Assembly: GCA_914767715.1 (NCBI GenBank)
Contig: OU612071.1
Coordinates: forward strand, 19,030,948-19,094,947
Length of the DNA: 64,000 nucleotides
Reading direction: 5' to 3'
Source: Membranipora membranacea
Taxonomy: Eukaryota; Bryozoa; Gymnolaemata; Cheilostomatida; Membraniporidae
Below the pieces are notes generated by a model that had not been told where the DNA came from, searched no databases, and saw nothing but the letters and a program-made list of their open reading frames with translations. Positions 48,101-58,821 of the stretch are shown here, piece after piece (within the stretch, counting starts at the first letter, position 1; each line of letters begins with the position of its first letter). The translations under genes were made by a program, and so were the position numbers.

Positions 48101-50955
48101 GGTAGGTACAAATTATACTAATTTTGGTCCATTAAGCTCTTTTCGAAGTTGTTTTCCTCCTCTGGTCATGCATGTGGTGTGATCATGAAATATATCCCTG
48201 ATGGATAGCCAGTGAACTAATTCTAGAGTACCATCAGAAGGAATTTGGTGCGAGGACCAGAGGTCAATTATATTATTATAAGGTGGGCGTATACTAATAA
48301 TATTGAATCTAACAATCTGAGATAAGCATGTTAATAGTATAATGACCATGCCCTATGATAAACGACTATCAAAAATAAATATTTTATCAAACCTTGCTGA
48401 AGGAGATGTTCCTGTTAGGGATATGCAGCCACTTAGTTTGCTAATCAAATTGTTTAATTGAAAGTCAATTAAAGTTTGTGCTATCATCATCTATTCCTTT
48501 ACATTACCAAGTTATTTAAGGTCAAATACTTTTTTTCTGCAGGTTTTGGAGCAGGTTCTTCCAGTGAGAACAGTAGAGGGGGTGGAGGAGGAGCTGAGTA
48601 TATCTGCATGCCCCCTAATCCAGAATATAACAAGTTTGACACAAGTAACGACAGCCTAGCCTATTCGTGGGTGAGTCAACACTCCGATTCCCTTAATAGA
48701 GAGGTTGGAAAAATCTGGCAAGGAAGGATGAGACGATACAAGATCAAACATCTCCTTGGTCCAATAGAAATTGTGCTGTTTAGTAAGGAACAGAATATTG
48801 GGCTGCCCCTCACAAGGGAGACAAGGTGCCCTAGATCCTCATACTGAGAGTGTGATGCATCCTAGAAAACTAGGATGCATCATAGAGGTGAAGCCATAGA
48901 AGATAGAGCACTGGTCTTTACACACTCCAATGCGCTGAAGGTTACGGGTTCAAAGCCCACAACTGTTTATGTTATTGACTATTTGGATGGTTGGCCCCAG
49001 AATGTGCTCCAACCTGTTAAAAAGCAGGGTACAACAACTGCAGTCAAAATGTATCTTGCTTCAGGATTTCGTGTCTAATCAAACCGCCTGATTTCAATCG
49101 TTTCTTTTTATAAGTCAATTATTGTATTTCATGATCTAGATATATGGAGCCGAGTACCTATCTCAGGTTGGTTACGGAATATTCGATGATGAAGTCCATG
49201 GACACAACGTGGCCTGCAGTGTTTGTTTATCACCTCGTACATCTAAGGTATATTTAGGATAGAATTTTCCCGTAAAATATATATCTGTTGGCGCACATAC
49301 AAAAACTGTCAAATAGTGTTGCATTTCTTGTGTATTCAGATGGTAAGCTGGTTATGCAGTTTGCAGACAAATTACTTCCCCTTTCAAAACATGTGAGATT
49401 GCGAAAACACCAAAATATGACCATTTTACAGATTTTGTTTTTGCCTGACACTGATTGGTATTCCAGTTGGAGGGAAGAGGGGGATCTGTGTATCATTGTC
49501 AGGGATTATCATAGGATACAGCAATAGTTATTTGTACCCTGCGATGCAATATTCTGCATATCCCAGTATAGCACAGATAAGCTATGCCGTTGAAAACAAT
49601 AGATTAAGCCCAAAGAACTCTTGCTCCCCACCCATCGGTTAACATTTCCCACAATGCAATATGAAATAATTCCCTGTGCAGTGGAGCTAAGATATGTTGA
49701 GGGACCCAGTGACGGGTATTTATACTCCAATATGCATAATATGGGAATTCCCAGTGCAGAACGACTACAATACCAGTTTGATGTATCCGACAAAGTCATA
49801 TTCTGGACTTTTTAATGCAGTAGAGCTCTTTGCGGAAAGAGCCTTTTTATATAAGCTTAGCTAAATACGTAAATACCTGCCTTCCCATTGTTTCTTCTTT
49901 GTCGTTGTTTTCTAAGCATTATTTGCCACTTGCATCGACCGGTGTTAAATAGGGTTGATATTATAATCATCTTGTTTTAATTCCTATCAAGGTGATGGTT
50001 CCTGGCTGGGTGAGCTGCTCCATGGGATGGACTCAGGAGTACACTGGTTATCTGATGAGTAGTTATGTCACTGCTAATAAAATGAGCTTCGAATGTGTCG
50101 ATGAAAATCCAGATGTCATAGCAGGTAATAATGCATAATCATCATTTTCCAACAATCAATTGTTATGGAGTTAAGAGTTACATGACCTTTGATATTGTGG
50201 AGACAACCTCTAAAACACATGCTATTGGCAGCCTTCTCGGTTAGTCAGATAATATAGCCATATTTTAAGTACGGTACATTGTGTTTTCATGTGGTTACCG
50301 ATTTGAAGTTGGTGAGGTCTGTCACGAAAGCCAAAAATGCTGATGCTGCAGGCTCTTCTCATTTTGGAGTCTCAGCGATTGAGAGGAAAACCTGTGCGGT
50401 CTTTCAACTGGAATAAGTGATGGTTTTTTATAAAGTAACTACCAATTCTATTGGAAATTACCGCTTATTTGGTCCTTCAATTTGACAATGTCGTTCTCAA
50501 ATTACTCACTCAGAACGTATGTAGCTTCATCAATGAGTGAGCCATCTGTGGTAAAGGTGATGGCAGCTCTTTTTAACTTGAAAGCAATATGACTGCGAAG
50601 TTGCTATTTTTAGTTGGTTGGCTGAAGAAATAAATTTTCCTATAAAGATGGTTACCCACAATGAAACTGTGTTTTTGACGAGATAGACCCCACAATCACA
50701 TCACACCCATAATGTAAGACTGATTTCTCGCTAGTTCGAATAGTTCAGAGATTCAATTAGTTGGGTACCACTTAAAATGTTATTTTACTTGTATGTGTTT
50801 ATCGTAGCGATTCATTTTCCTTTACAGGGACAGCTAACATAACGGGAGGAGCTCAGCTGTATTTTGTGTCTGCTTATTGTGGTCCTAGTGGTGTGAACCA
50901 CTGCCCTCCCTACGTAGACGCTCAGGAGTTAGCATGTGTCATGTGTACTAAGTAA
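45154..50955 (+). CDS. Membrane-anchored short-chain (spongin) collagen C4-type NC1 protein
   Basis: Seven exons, 45154-45248, 47500-47635, 47966-48101, 48543-48670, 49140-49247, 49992-50124 and 50828-50955, total 864 nt, encoding 287 residues; all phases agree. Residues 1-39 are polar and Lys-rich, 40-62 form one membrane helix (AVPITLSLIALFLVIGTIFG), giving a type II orientation, followed by a short stalk. The rest is the short-chain collagen C4 domain: VVYTRWGKKTCPEDNELVYSG, split by an intron, a Gly-rich stretch, YICMPPNPEYNKF, YGAEYL, HNVACSVCL, GWVSCSMGWTQEYTGYLMS and a terminal Cys-rich segment ending CVMCTK. This domain belongs to the spongin short-chain collagens, related to the collagen IV NC1. 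No Gly-X-Y triple helix is present, so the domain is likely displayed on the cell surface. Family identity is strong; function is inferred. Confidence 0.92.
46990..47165 (+). repeat. Repeat copy 1 in intron 1 of the NC1 gene
   Basis: Ends with GATTTTGTTTTTGCCTGACA, CTGATT and GTTGGAGGGAAG, matching 49305-49485 in intron 5 of the same gene in the same orientation. The upstream part (CTGGTTATGCAGT) also matches. Dispersed repeat of unknown class. Confidence 0.6.
48875..49035 (+). repeat. tRNA-derived SINE in intron 4 of the NC1 gene
   Basis: GAAGATAGAGCACTGGTC (A-box-like) and GGTTACGGGTTCAAAGCCC (B box) are spaced as in a tRNA, followed by a TGTGCTCCAACCTG body shared with the SINE at 30.5 kb. 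It links the tRNA head to that repeat family. Confidence 0.55.
49305..49485 (+). repeat. Repeat copy 2 in intron 5 of the NC1 gene
   Basis: Direct, diverged copy of 46990-47165 sharing the TTTTGTTTTTGCCTGACACT block and the GTTGGAGGGAAG end. Confidence 0.6.
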
Positions 50956-52703
50956 CTTAACTATGAAAGATTTGAGGTCATACTCGCACAAACTATGTAC
51001 TGTTGTGTTATACATAACGTTTCATCTAACTATTCTTTTCGCTCTTTGTCAGAGTCGTGTTTCAGCACCACCAGTCATTTTTTTATGATTACATAACCTT
51101 TGAACAGGTTTATCCAATTACAAAATGAGTTTAGTTATTTTTTATTCCTAACACATTTTCTATATTAAGTACCCTTAATTTTAAAGCTACTAGTGTAGGC
51201 ATTTTGGGCCCATCTACATTTTGTTGTTGATCTATATCAATCATGGTTATTTTTACAATGTGTACTAAATCTGATAAAAAAAACTTTATTCATGAAAATT
51301 ATTCGCTTTATTTTTTTTGCGACTCAAAGGGAACAATACTTATAAATATCTTTACCAGTGATTCAACACGGAAACTGTGTACAGATGTGCATAATATTGC
51401 TTAGGTTCAGTGATCTTACAAGAGAAGGTTGTTAAAACTTGTAGTTGTCCTCTCATGGTATGTGAAATTGCCTCTATGTATACGTTTGACCAGGGAGTCC
51501 CTAACTCCTGCATTTTAATATTGATGGTCAGTTTCGGCGTAACAGGATTCGGAGTTGCACCATCTCTATAATTGAAAAGACAACTTCTTAAAATGTGAAA
51601 CCAGATGTTTAAAATGGACGAAAAGTTGGGGTGTCTTTATTGACTGCCAAAGAGAAGTGTTCAAGTTTTGCCATAGCAGTCAAGAGGATCCAAATATGAT
51701 TTGAAGACCGACTTGAAGATCGACACATCATCACTTCAGCTTTTCAGATTTTTAAGAAGCATTTTGAAAAGATCGACAAGTCCTGTTTTTGCTTTGCATT
51801 GTCTCTAGCCAATGTGCGTGCTCTAATTGTTGGGTCGGGAAATGAGCCAAGGAGTCTAACAGATCAATTATAGGTCAAAGATTCCTTCAAGATAACATTA
51901 AACCTCAAAAGTAAGCATATCTTTATAAGAGGCAAATTGTTACCAAGCTGACTTTAGAGGGAAATGAGTAAAAAATATTGCAAATATGTTACAAAGTATT
52001 TTTTGTGTCCTGGCCAAACAGTCTAATGTATGCTATTGCCAGCAGAAAACAATTATATGGCATTTTTTCAAACCTTTTTTGATTTCGATTTCTCTCAGTA
52101 TTTACCACCTGCCTCAAACATCATTATTGTTTTGTCGCAGATAAAAATGGACCTGATGGTTTACCTTGATGAAAAATTAGTTTGATTTCAATTTCTATAT
52201 ATTTTGTATGTATATATTTGTAATGCAATTTCATTTTATTTTATGTTGTATTGATAGTTAGTTATGCATCATAGTCGATAGTAGGTGTTTCAGTGTCCTT
52301 GTACCGTTAGTGACTTCGGTTGTTAGTAGAATCATGTAAGTATTAGCCCAACTTGCCACTACCGCTGGTCTTGCTATTTCTTAAAATGTCAGCTATCTTA
52401 GACAAATTTCCTAAAATTTAAACAAAACACACAATGTTATGATGTACATTTCACAAAATGCATGCGGGCATCTACTTGACATCGATATACAGAATCTATT
52501 CTTCCAACAAAACTCTATTTTTGAAGAAGAAGGAACAAAATGAGATGATATCATCCTATCCAAAACAATGAAAATTCATATCGGCATGTTACTCATCAAT
52601 GTTTGAAGAGAAGTGAAGTATTAATGTGCAGAAATAACTATGTGTAGTTTAAAAATAATTTCATGGTAATCATACAGTATTCTCTAAATAACTTTGTTCT
52701 CAC
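50956..52703. other. 3' flank of the NC1 gene; expected exons of the minus-strand secreted gene not found
   Basis: No AATAAA was seen close downstream of the NC1 stop. Remaining exons of the gene whose signal peptide lies at 52758-52704 should be on the minus strand here or below, but none has convincing splice sites and coding content. Confidence 0.3.
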
Positions 52704-52772
52704 CTTGAGCGGTAGCACAAAAGGCTACAAGCAGCGATGCAATAATAGCTGTCTTCATTCTCAATTTTCAAT
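52704..52772 (-). CDS. First coding exon of a secreted protein (signal peptide)
   Basis: Minus-strand exon 52772-52704 with acceptor CTTGCAG and donor GTGAGA. ATG at 52758 opens MKTAIIASLLVAFCATAQ, a textbook signal peptide with a hydrophobic core and an ATA-Q cleavage site, leaving the frame in phase 1. Upstream lie a 5'UTR exon (about 53112-53065, donor GTGAGT) and a TATA box. The mature protein is not identified because the following exons could not be found. The start is well supported; function is unknown. Confidence 0.65.
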
Positions 52773-53064
52773 CTGCAAGTGAATGACAGTGAAGGTAACT
52801 ACCCGATCAAGATGTTAAGGGCTTGTCATATTTCTTCACATCAAACAACAATGTACGGTGAGATTCTGTGAAATAATGTAATGTTAAAAACCAACAGCAT
52901 TTCGAAAAGACGTTTTTATATTTCAGGTGTACAGTACACTGTACCATAATAAATCATAATATTCAGGTCCATAAGTCAAAGACGGTCCTATCAAATGCTA
53001 GTTCAGTTATGTATGTGAACTACAATGCACTACTCTGCTTATTTGTGTATACAAACAAACTCAC

Positions 53065-53144
53065 CTTTGCTCACTGAATGTCAAATGCTCTGTCAAATAC
53101 AAGAAGTGTTGTAATTATTGTGTCTATCGATCCTTATTTATATA
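53065..53144 (-). promoter_or_regulatory. TATA-box core promoter and 5'UTR exon of the secreted-protein gene
   Basis: The minus strand reads TATATAAATAA at 53144-53134. About 30 nt downstream would be the transcription start, then a short leader ending at 53065 before donor GTGAGT. Spacing and order match a metazoan TATA promoter with a leader intron. Confidence 0.55.
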
Positions 53145-54406
53145 CCAAGCTGTGGATCACAGCTGCATTGTTAAAGATGTAACTAACTTGCCAATTGTTA
53201 TTCCGATCACTTCCGAATGTTAGTTCAGATACACATCAGTGAAATAATAGGAAACTGAATTGCACTCACTAACATCTGATATTGTACCAGCAAGCGACCT
53301 TAATGTTGGTACAGGGATTGAATGTAATCGGGTTAGGAAATTTCCATGTTGACAGCTTTTCCCTGAGTCTGTCATATTTATTGAATTGCCAATGACATTC
53401 TGTGCAAGTCATTACCCTCGCCAATTCATTTTCATGATGGTGGTATTATCGAGTAAGATCACCACTCCAACACTCACATATTATGTATATTAAGTATATC
53501 GATCTTGATTTCCTTAGATTTTGCACCTGTTGACTCCATAAATGATTGTTCACGCTGCTAGATTATATTATTTACATTTAGACAGAAGTGGAAAATGAAA
53601 TATCAATATCAATTTCCCCTTCATAATACTGCACTTTTTTGTTGCTCAATACAGTGTCATGCAGCAGCTGTTCTGACAAAAAGGGAAATGCATGAACAAA
53701 TACAATTACATTGTACTAAAGTTTTAACCAGCTTATATTGTGCACTATGAAATATTAATTCAATGCTATTAACACCGGACAAAGGACAAAGGACAAAGGA
53801 CAAAGGACAAAACTTAAGTCTATGTGGTTTGTTCCTACTGAGATTTTCTAAAAAAGGAGGCAATATCACTAGCTATGAAATGATTATTCACAATATAATG
53901 TGGCAAACAACAGGCAAACTCATGATGTATAATATTGATAGTTGATTTTCTTTTTCTGCTTCCATGCATGCGCAAGTTGACACTACGATATTACTATATA
54001 TTAATATGTGCAAATCTCAGATCAATAAGTTCAGTTATTAATTTATTGAGGGCAATAGGAAGGTTCTCATAGAAAATATGGCTTTGAAGAGTATATTTCC
54101 CAGCCTATAAAAGTATTACAAACATACAAAACATGATGTGTAGGTTGTACTATTTGAACCTCCACCCGTCAGTCAGCAGCTTATCGATGAATGTACTAAA
54201 TGGGCGCACGACAACAAAATGCTACTGAATGCTACAAAAACTAAGACATTGAACCATTCTCTTAAGAAACAGATGATAATATCGAAAATTCTCACAATGA
54301 ATCAATCACACAAAGTAGACAACGTACTCAGGGCATATAAGGTAATTTTGTGAACCCGAGTTATCTCCACATCTCGAAAAGGCCAAAATTCATATAAATT
54401 ATAAAG
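53145..54406. other. Intergenic with a heptamer microsatellite
   Basis: Contains five perfect GGACAAA units at 53777-53811. Otherwise no gene, domain or repeat that I can support. Confidence 0.45.
53777..53811 (+). repeat. (GGACAAA)5 microsatellite
   Basis: Five perfect heptamers in a row. The open frames crossing it on both strands are artefacts. Confidence 0.95.
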
Positions 54407-55750
54407 CGAAAAACTTCTTTTGTGGCTGGCATAAAAAGTTATCAAGCTACAGACCTCAAATTTTCAGGACACACTCACAAACTGTGTATTTCTTTGCCCC
54501 CCATGAAAGTGGAATAATTGCATACATAAGCCGGCAGCAGGGCAGCAATTTATATCATTTTTTAACCGTTTTCCGTAAAGCTTTCGATATGTTGGTTGAT
54601 ATTTTCCTTGTTTACTAAAGAAAATAACCACTATGTTCCTCAGAAGATGAGCAATCCAATGATATAAAAATTTGTGGTGTCAGACCATTTGAAGCCATGC
54701 TGCTGCTCAAAAGAAAATGTGCTTCTACATTATTTTATTGATTTGCGATGATTTAGCTGTGCACAAATATGCTGATTGTGTGTGTATTCATCATCAGTAA
54801 TGTAATGTAATTATTGTAATACAGAATTCATGCTCCACTAAATTTTAGGCAGACACTCTTATTTTGATACAACATGTCTGTATAGCTCAATGGATAATTC
54901 TCTATTTCGTCAACGCAGAGCTCTGGGTTCGAGTTGGTGACAAATTTTTTATACTCTCAATAAATGGCTATAAATCATAATGATTGTAAAGAGGAAGCCA
55001 TTTTTGTTGCAAACAAAATAAGTTGTCGAGCTACAGACCTCAGATATTCAGATCATACTCAAAAAATGCCCGCCATGAAAATGGAGTAGTTGCATACATA
55101 TGCCGGCAGCAGGGCAGCAATTTTATCATTTTCAAACTGTTTTCACTAAAGCTCTCGAAATGTTGGAAGATGTTTTCCTTTTTGACTAAAAAAATTAACA
55201 CTATGTTCCTCGGGAGATGAGGAATCCAATGATATAAAAATTTGTGCTGTCAGACCTTTAGAAGTTATGCTGCTGCTCAAAAGATAATTTGGCTACACAT
55301 TGTTTTACTGATTTGTGATGCTTTAGAAAAAGCTTCTTTTGTAGCTGGCATAAGAAAATATTGAGCTACAGACCTCAGATTTTCAGGACACACTCACAAA
55401 CTGTGTATTTCTTTGCCCCCCATGAAAGTGGAATAATTTTATACATAAGCCGGCAGCAGGGCAGCAATTTATATCATTTTTTAACTGCTTTCCATCAAGC
55501 TTTCGATATGTTAATAGATATTTTCCTTGTTTACTAAAGAAAGTAACCACTGCGTTCCTCAGAAGATGAGCAATCCAATGATATAAAAATCTGTGGTGTC
55601 AGACCATTCGAAGCCATGCTGCTGCTAAAAAGAAAATGTGCCTACACATTATTTTACTGATTTGTGATGCTTTAGAGAAAGCTTCTTTTGTAGCTGGCAT
55701 AATAAGCAATTATTGAGCTACAGACCTTAGATTTTCAGGACATACACTGA
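54407..55750 (+). repeat. ~350-bp repeat, three copies plus a fragment
   Basis: Copies at about 54407-54755, 55015-55325 and 55327-55675, with a fragment to 55750. Each has GAGCTACAGACCTCAGATTT (or close), CCGGCAGCAGGGCAGCAATT, CTATGTTCCTC and CAATCCAATGATATAAAAAT. Copies 2 and 3 abut; a SINE-like head (54875-54950) lies between copies 1 and 2. Confidence 0.85.
54875..54950 (+). repeat. tRNA-like SINE head within the 350-bp repeat array
   Basis: TATAGCTCAATGGATAATTC and CTGGGTTCGAGTTGG form an A/B box pair about 30 nt apart. The arms resemble an arginine-type tRNA but the acceptor stem is absent. Confidence 0.55.
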
Positions 55751-56334
55751 GTTTCATGCCCCATATATCATTACCCAACCAGCAACATTATTGTATAAAT
55801 AACCCTGCCTGCCAAATAAACTACATTCATTATTGCTATTGTATTGTTATAGCATAATCCTTTACAGTTCTAGCCCAGTTCTAGTCAATATTTTATAATT
55901 GGATTGACATTGTATTCAATGAGTTTGTATTTAGATGACCAGGCAAGTTAGCTGCTACAATGAAAGCATTCCATTCGAATTGTCCTCCTCACAATTTTTG
56001 TAAGCACAGAAAACTCTTAGTATTGAGTATGATGAGCCGACAAAATACCTATGTTCAACTCTTCTGTGTTGTACTGTAAGCTATATCTTGTGCAATCTGA
56101 GAATGTAGGCAGCAACTGCATAAATAGAATACATCAGCTAAATTATGCTAGCAGAATGATCACAAAACTTTGCTACTAATAAAAAAGTACAACATCGCTC
56201 ACCAGTTGAGCGAGGATCTACTTTGTATTAATCGCCCTACATGCCTAAGTGGAGAAAAGTGATATGCGAATGAGGCCATATTCTCCACAGAACTACCGAA
56301 AATATGCTGACTGATGCTAGAAACAGTGGCGTAT
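55751..56334. other. No gene recognised
   Basis: AT-rich sequence between the 350-bp repeat and the next SINE-like unit. Nothing coding or clearly repetitive was seen. Confidence 0.4.
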
Positions 56335-56425
56335 ATTAGCACTCATATTAGCTCAGTGTGTAGAGCGTCTGCCTAATAATCACTGTTAATAAGATTGTTG
56401 TTGGTTCGAATCCCTTCGGGGTCAG
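56335..56425 (+). repeat. tRNA-like SINE head
   Basis: ATTAGCTCAGTGTGTAGAGC and GTTGGTTCGAATCCCTTCGG are strong A and B boxes, but the spacing is widened by a variable insert and no acceptor stem pairs. It is taken as a SINE and not a working tRNA. Confidence 0.55.
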
Positions 56426-56586
56426 TTTTTTTTCAAATGGGTGCTTTATAACTGGAGCATTTTTACCATAATCTTCTACTGCTATTGAGTTGTTTTCTGA
56501 AAGTACCCAACAGCTCAGTGAGCTATTGAAATACCTCTCTGCTTGCACTATTTTGCTACCGATATGCAAACATTTCCGTGGTGGGA

Positions 56587-56664
56587 GGGCGCTTAAGCGC
56601 CCCCCCCCCCCCCCCACACCCTCCCCGCCACGCCTACGGCGTGTGGATCGGGCTGTGCCCGATC
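56587..56664 (-). repeat. GC-rich hairpin cluster with poly-C/G run
   Basis: Plus strand order: perfect palindrome GGGCGCTTAAGCGCCC (56587-56602), a run of 16 C (600-615), CACGCC-tac-GGCGTG (56629-56643) and GATCGGGC-tgt-GCCCGATC (56646-56664). Read on the minus strand this is two three-base-loop hairpins followed by G-runs, the same layout as 8738-8806. Confidence 0.6.
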
Positions 56665-56783
56665 ATTATGCTCATCTCTAAAAAGTCAGTGAGTGAATTT
56701 TTTTAGAATATACGCCCCTGGCTAGAAAACATACTTGGTGTCAAAGCATGCAGTATTAATACTGATTATTGGCATAGTCTTAA

Positions 56784-58817
56784 TCTACGCTCCTTGGGAT
56801 TTTTGAGATTGAATGGCTCTGAGCAAGGATTTAGCTCTGAATGCTATGGTATGTGGGTAAAATGAGGCAAAGGTAAATCTATAGTAAACCTGGTATACAT
56901 TCATTACCTGTCTACAAAGGAGCTCTTGATGTTAAACTTTATCATTCCCAGCCATCTCAGTTATATGGTGTACGGGAAGCAATTGTGGCATTTTTCTCTC
57001 TCACTCTTGGATGGTAGTTCCCTAGCAGGTGTTGGCACTAGTACAGATAGTATTTAAATGTTAGGCTAGTGACAAGACAACGTTTACAGTAATACATTTT
57101 AAGCTGTCAGCTTGTGTGCCACAAGCAGGGAGGTTAGCCTTTAACAGGCATAATGACTTAATTACCTCAATATTCCTTGTCAACATTTTTTAATTATCGA
57201 ATTAATTGTCGCTGGTAGTTAATCCTACACACACATTCCATTGCACTTGTAACAAGTCATCATGACACACTTGTGGAATTAGAGAGACAGGATGTCATCG
57301 TAAGCTGACCTAACTGTCTTTTGCCGTTGATAATGAATGCGGTGAGTTTTTAATTTTGCGAATGTACATGTTTACAATGATGGTTGTTTTGGTGAAAGTA
57401 CAATCATGATCATTCTTTGACAGAAGAGTGAGGGGGTGGGAAGTTTTAACCTTTTATGAAAAATACTAGATGGTTGACCAAATTCCATTTGTATATTTTC
57501 ATCAAATTATTTCACCAAACTCTGCTTCCAAGCTCATAATAGTACAGAGTAACTATGCCAAACATGAGATTGCTTTGCAAAAAAATCTCTTGCGCCCTTA
57601 TTATCCGGTGTTTCATTGATTTTCCTCTGCTACTTGGTCAACTACAAGAGCTGAGCCCGATACAACATACAGTGGTTGTATCTGGCTCAGCTCTTGATAA
57701 TCTGCTGCTAGCTCATTACGATAATCTGTGTGTTTACCCAAAGGGTTAACCATTTTTAAATCTACTGGTACCTTTTAAGTTCTGTGCAGGTTGCCTATGA
57801 TTGCCAATGTCAACAAAATTAACATTCTGACTGGCTTATCTTGATTATGACTTCATGGTAAACAACTTGGATAACAACAATACATCCAATTATGCTTGAA
57901 CTCAGCTGCTTGGCTAAGATGTTGATGTCAAGTAAAAGGTAATTGGCAAATAGACACAGAGAATCTTGTTCAATTCAATAAGCTAATCCCATTGAAAGTG
58001 ATCAGGCAGATTGAACTGTACATTGTAGCCACTGAATGCATGCATTGAAAAGTTTGGTATGTTGAAAGTTCTTTCAACCTAAAGGTTTATCAATGAATAT
58101 CAAGACTGATTTCACCAACCTTCTCCAGATTAATACAATTTTCAACTAAAAAGGTTTAATTTTTTTAGCATTTAATTTCAAATCAATTGCATGTAATTGA
58201 GTGATGTGGCTAGTATCGGGCAAAACAACATTGATGCATCAGTTCCATGTGGACTACCAAATACATTTCCTAGAAGTTTCGACCATTACGACAGGATTTC
58301 CACAATGCAGCTATAGTCTGGAGTTCCAATCAAGGAGTACTTTTACTCCTTGTTCCAATCATTTCAACAAATTCCTGCCAAAGGAATACCCACACTGATA
58401 TTTATTCTGTTATATATGAGACCGGTAGCTTAGACAGGCGGCTGGGTTGCCCGATTAGGGGCTTGTAGGGCCATTACATCAGTTAAGATTTAGAGCGATA
58501 AATAATTGCCTGGACAGTCCTGTAGCAGATAATCTTTCAAAGCTATCAGCTTAATATTATCGCCTGCATTGATATATTTAGAATTTACAGTGACCATCAG
58601 ACATTCCGTACAAACGAGTTCTATTGTGTCATTGAACTATAGGTCTGTTTGATCAAGAAGTAACAGGGGAAGCTGTTACTCCTTGGTTTGATTTACCCTT
58701 GCTTCTCTCTACCCACATTCCATAAAATTCAGAGCTTGCGCTCCATGCCCAGAACATCTTCATCCAACAAACAGCTAATGAAAGCCATCCACGCTAAAAA
58801 ATCCCAAGGAGCGTAGA
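56784..58817. mobile_element. 2.03-kb TTAA-flanked DNA transposon, non-autonomous
   Basis: The outermost 21 bp (starting TCTACGCTCCTTGGGATTTT) are identical at both ends in inverted orientation, and TTAA lies directly outside each (56780-56783 and 58818-58821). Homology continues inward for over 100 bp (GCTCTGAAT, ATGTGGGTA, AAGGTAAATC on the left against the reverse complement on the right, which has a short insertion). TTAA duplication suggests the piggyBac or Kolobok superfamily. No transposase is encoded; the 65-codon frames inside are not genes. Confidence 0.8.
57645..57696. ncRNA. Near-perfect 22-bp hairpin, miRNA-precursor-like
   Basis: CAAGAGCTGAGCC plus GATACAAC on the left arm pair with GTTGTATC plus GGCTCAGCTCTTG on the right, with one C/T mismatch and an 8-nt loop. 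Each arm is 22 nt. It lies inside the TTAA transposon, so it could be a MITE-derived small RNA source or just a structural palindrome. No expression evidence is available. Confidence 0.35.
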
Positions 58818-58821
58818 TTAA

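Noticed and set aside
56335-56425. Functional tRNA gene
   Set aside because: The A and B boxes are strong but the anticodon region is expanded and no acceptor stem pairs.
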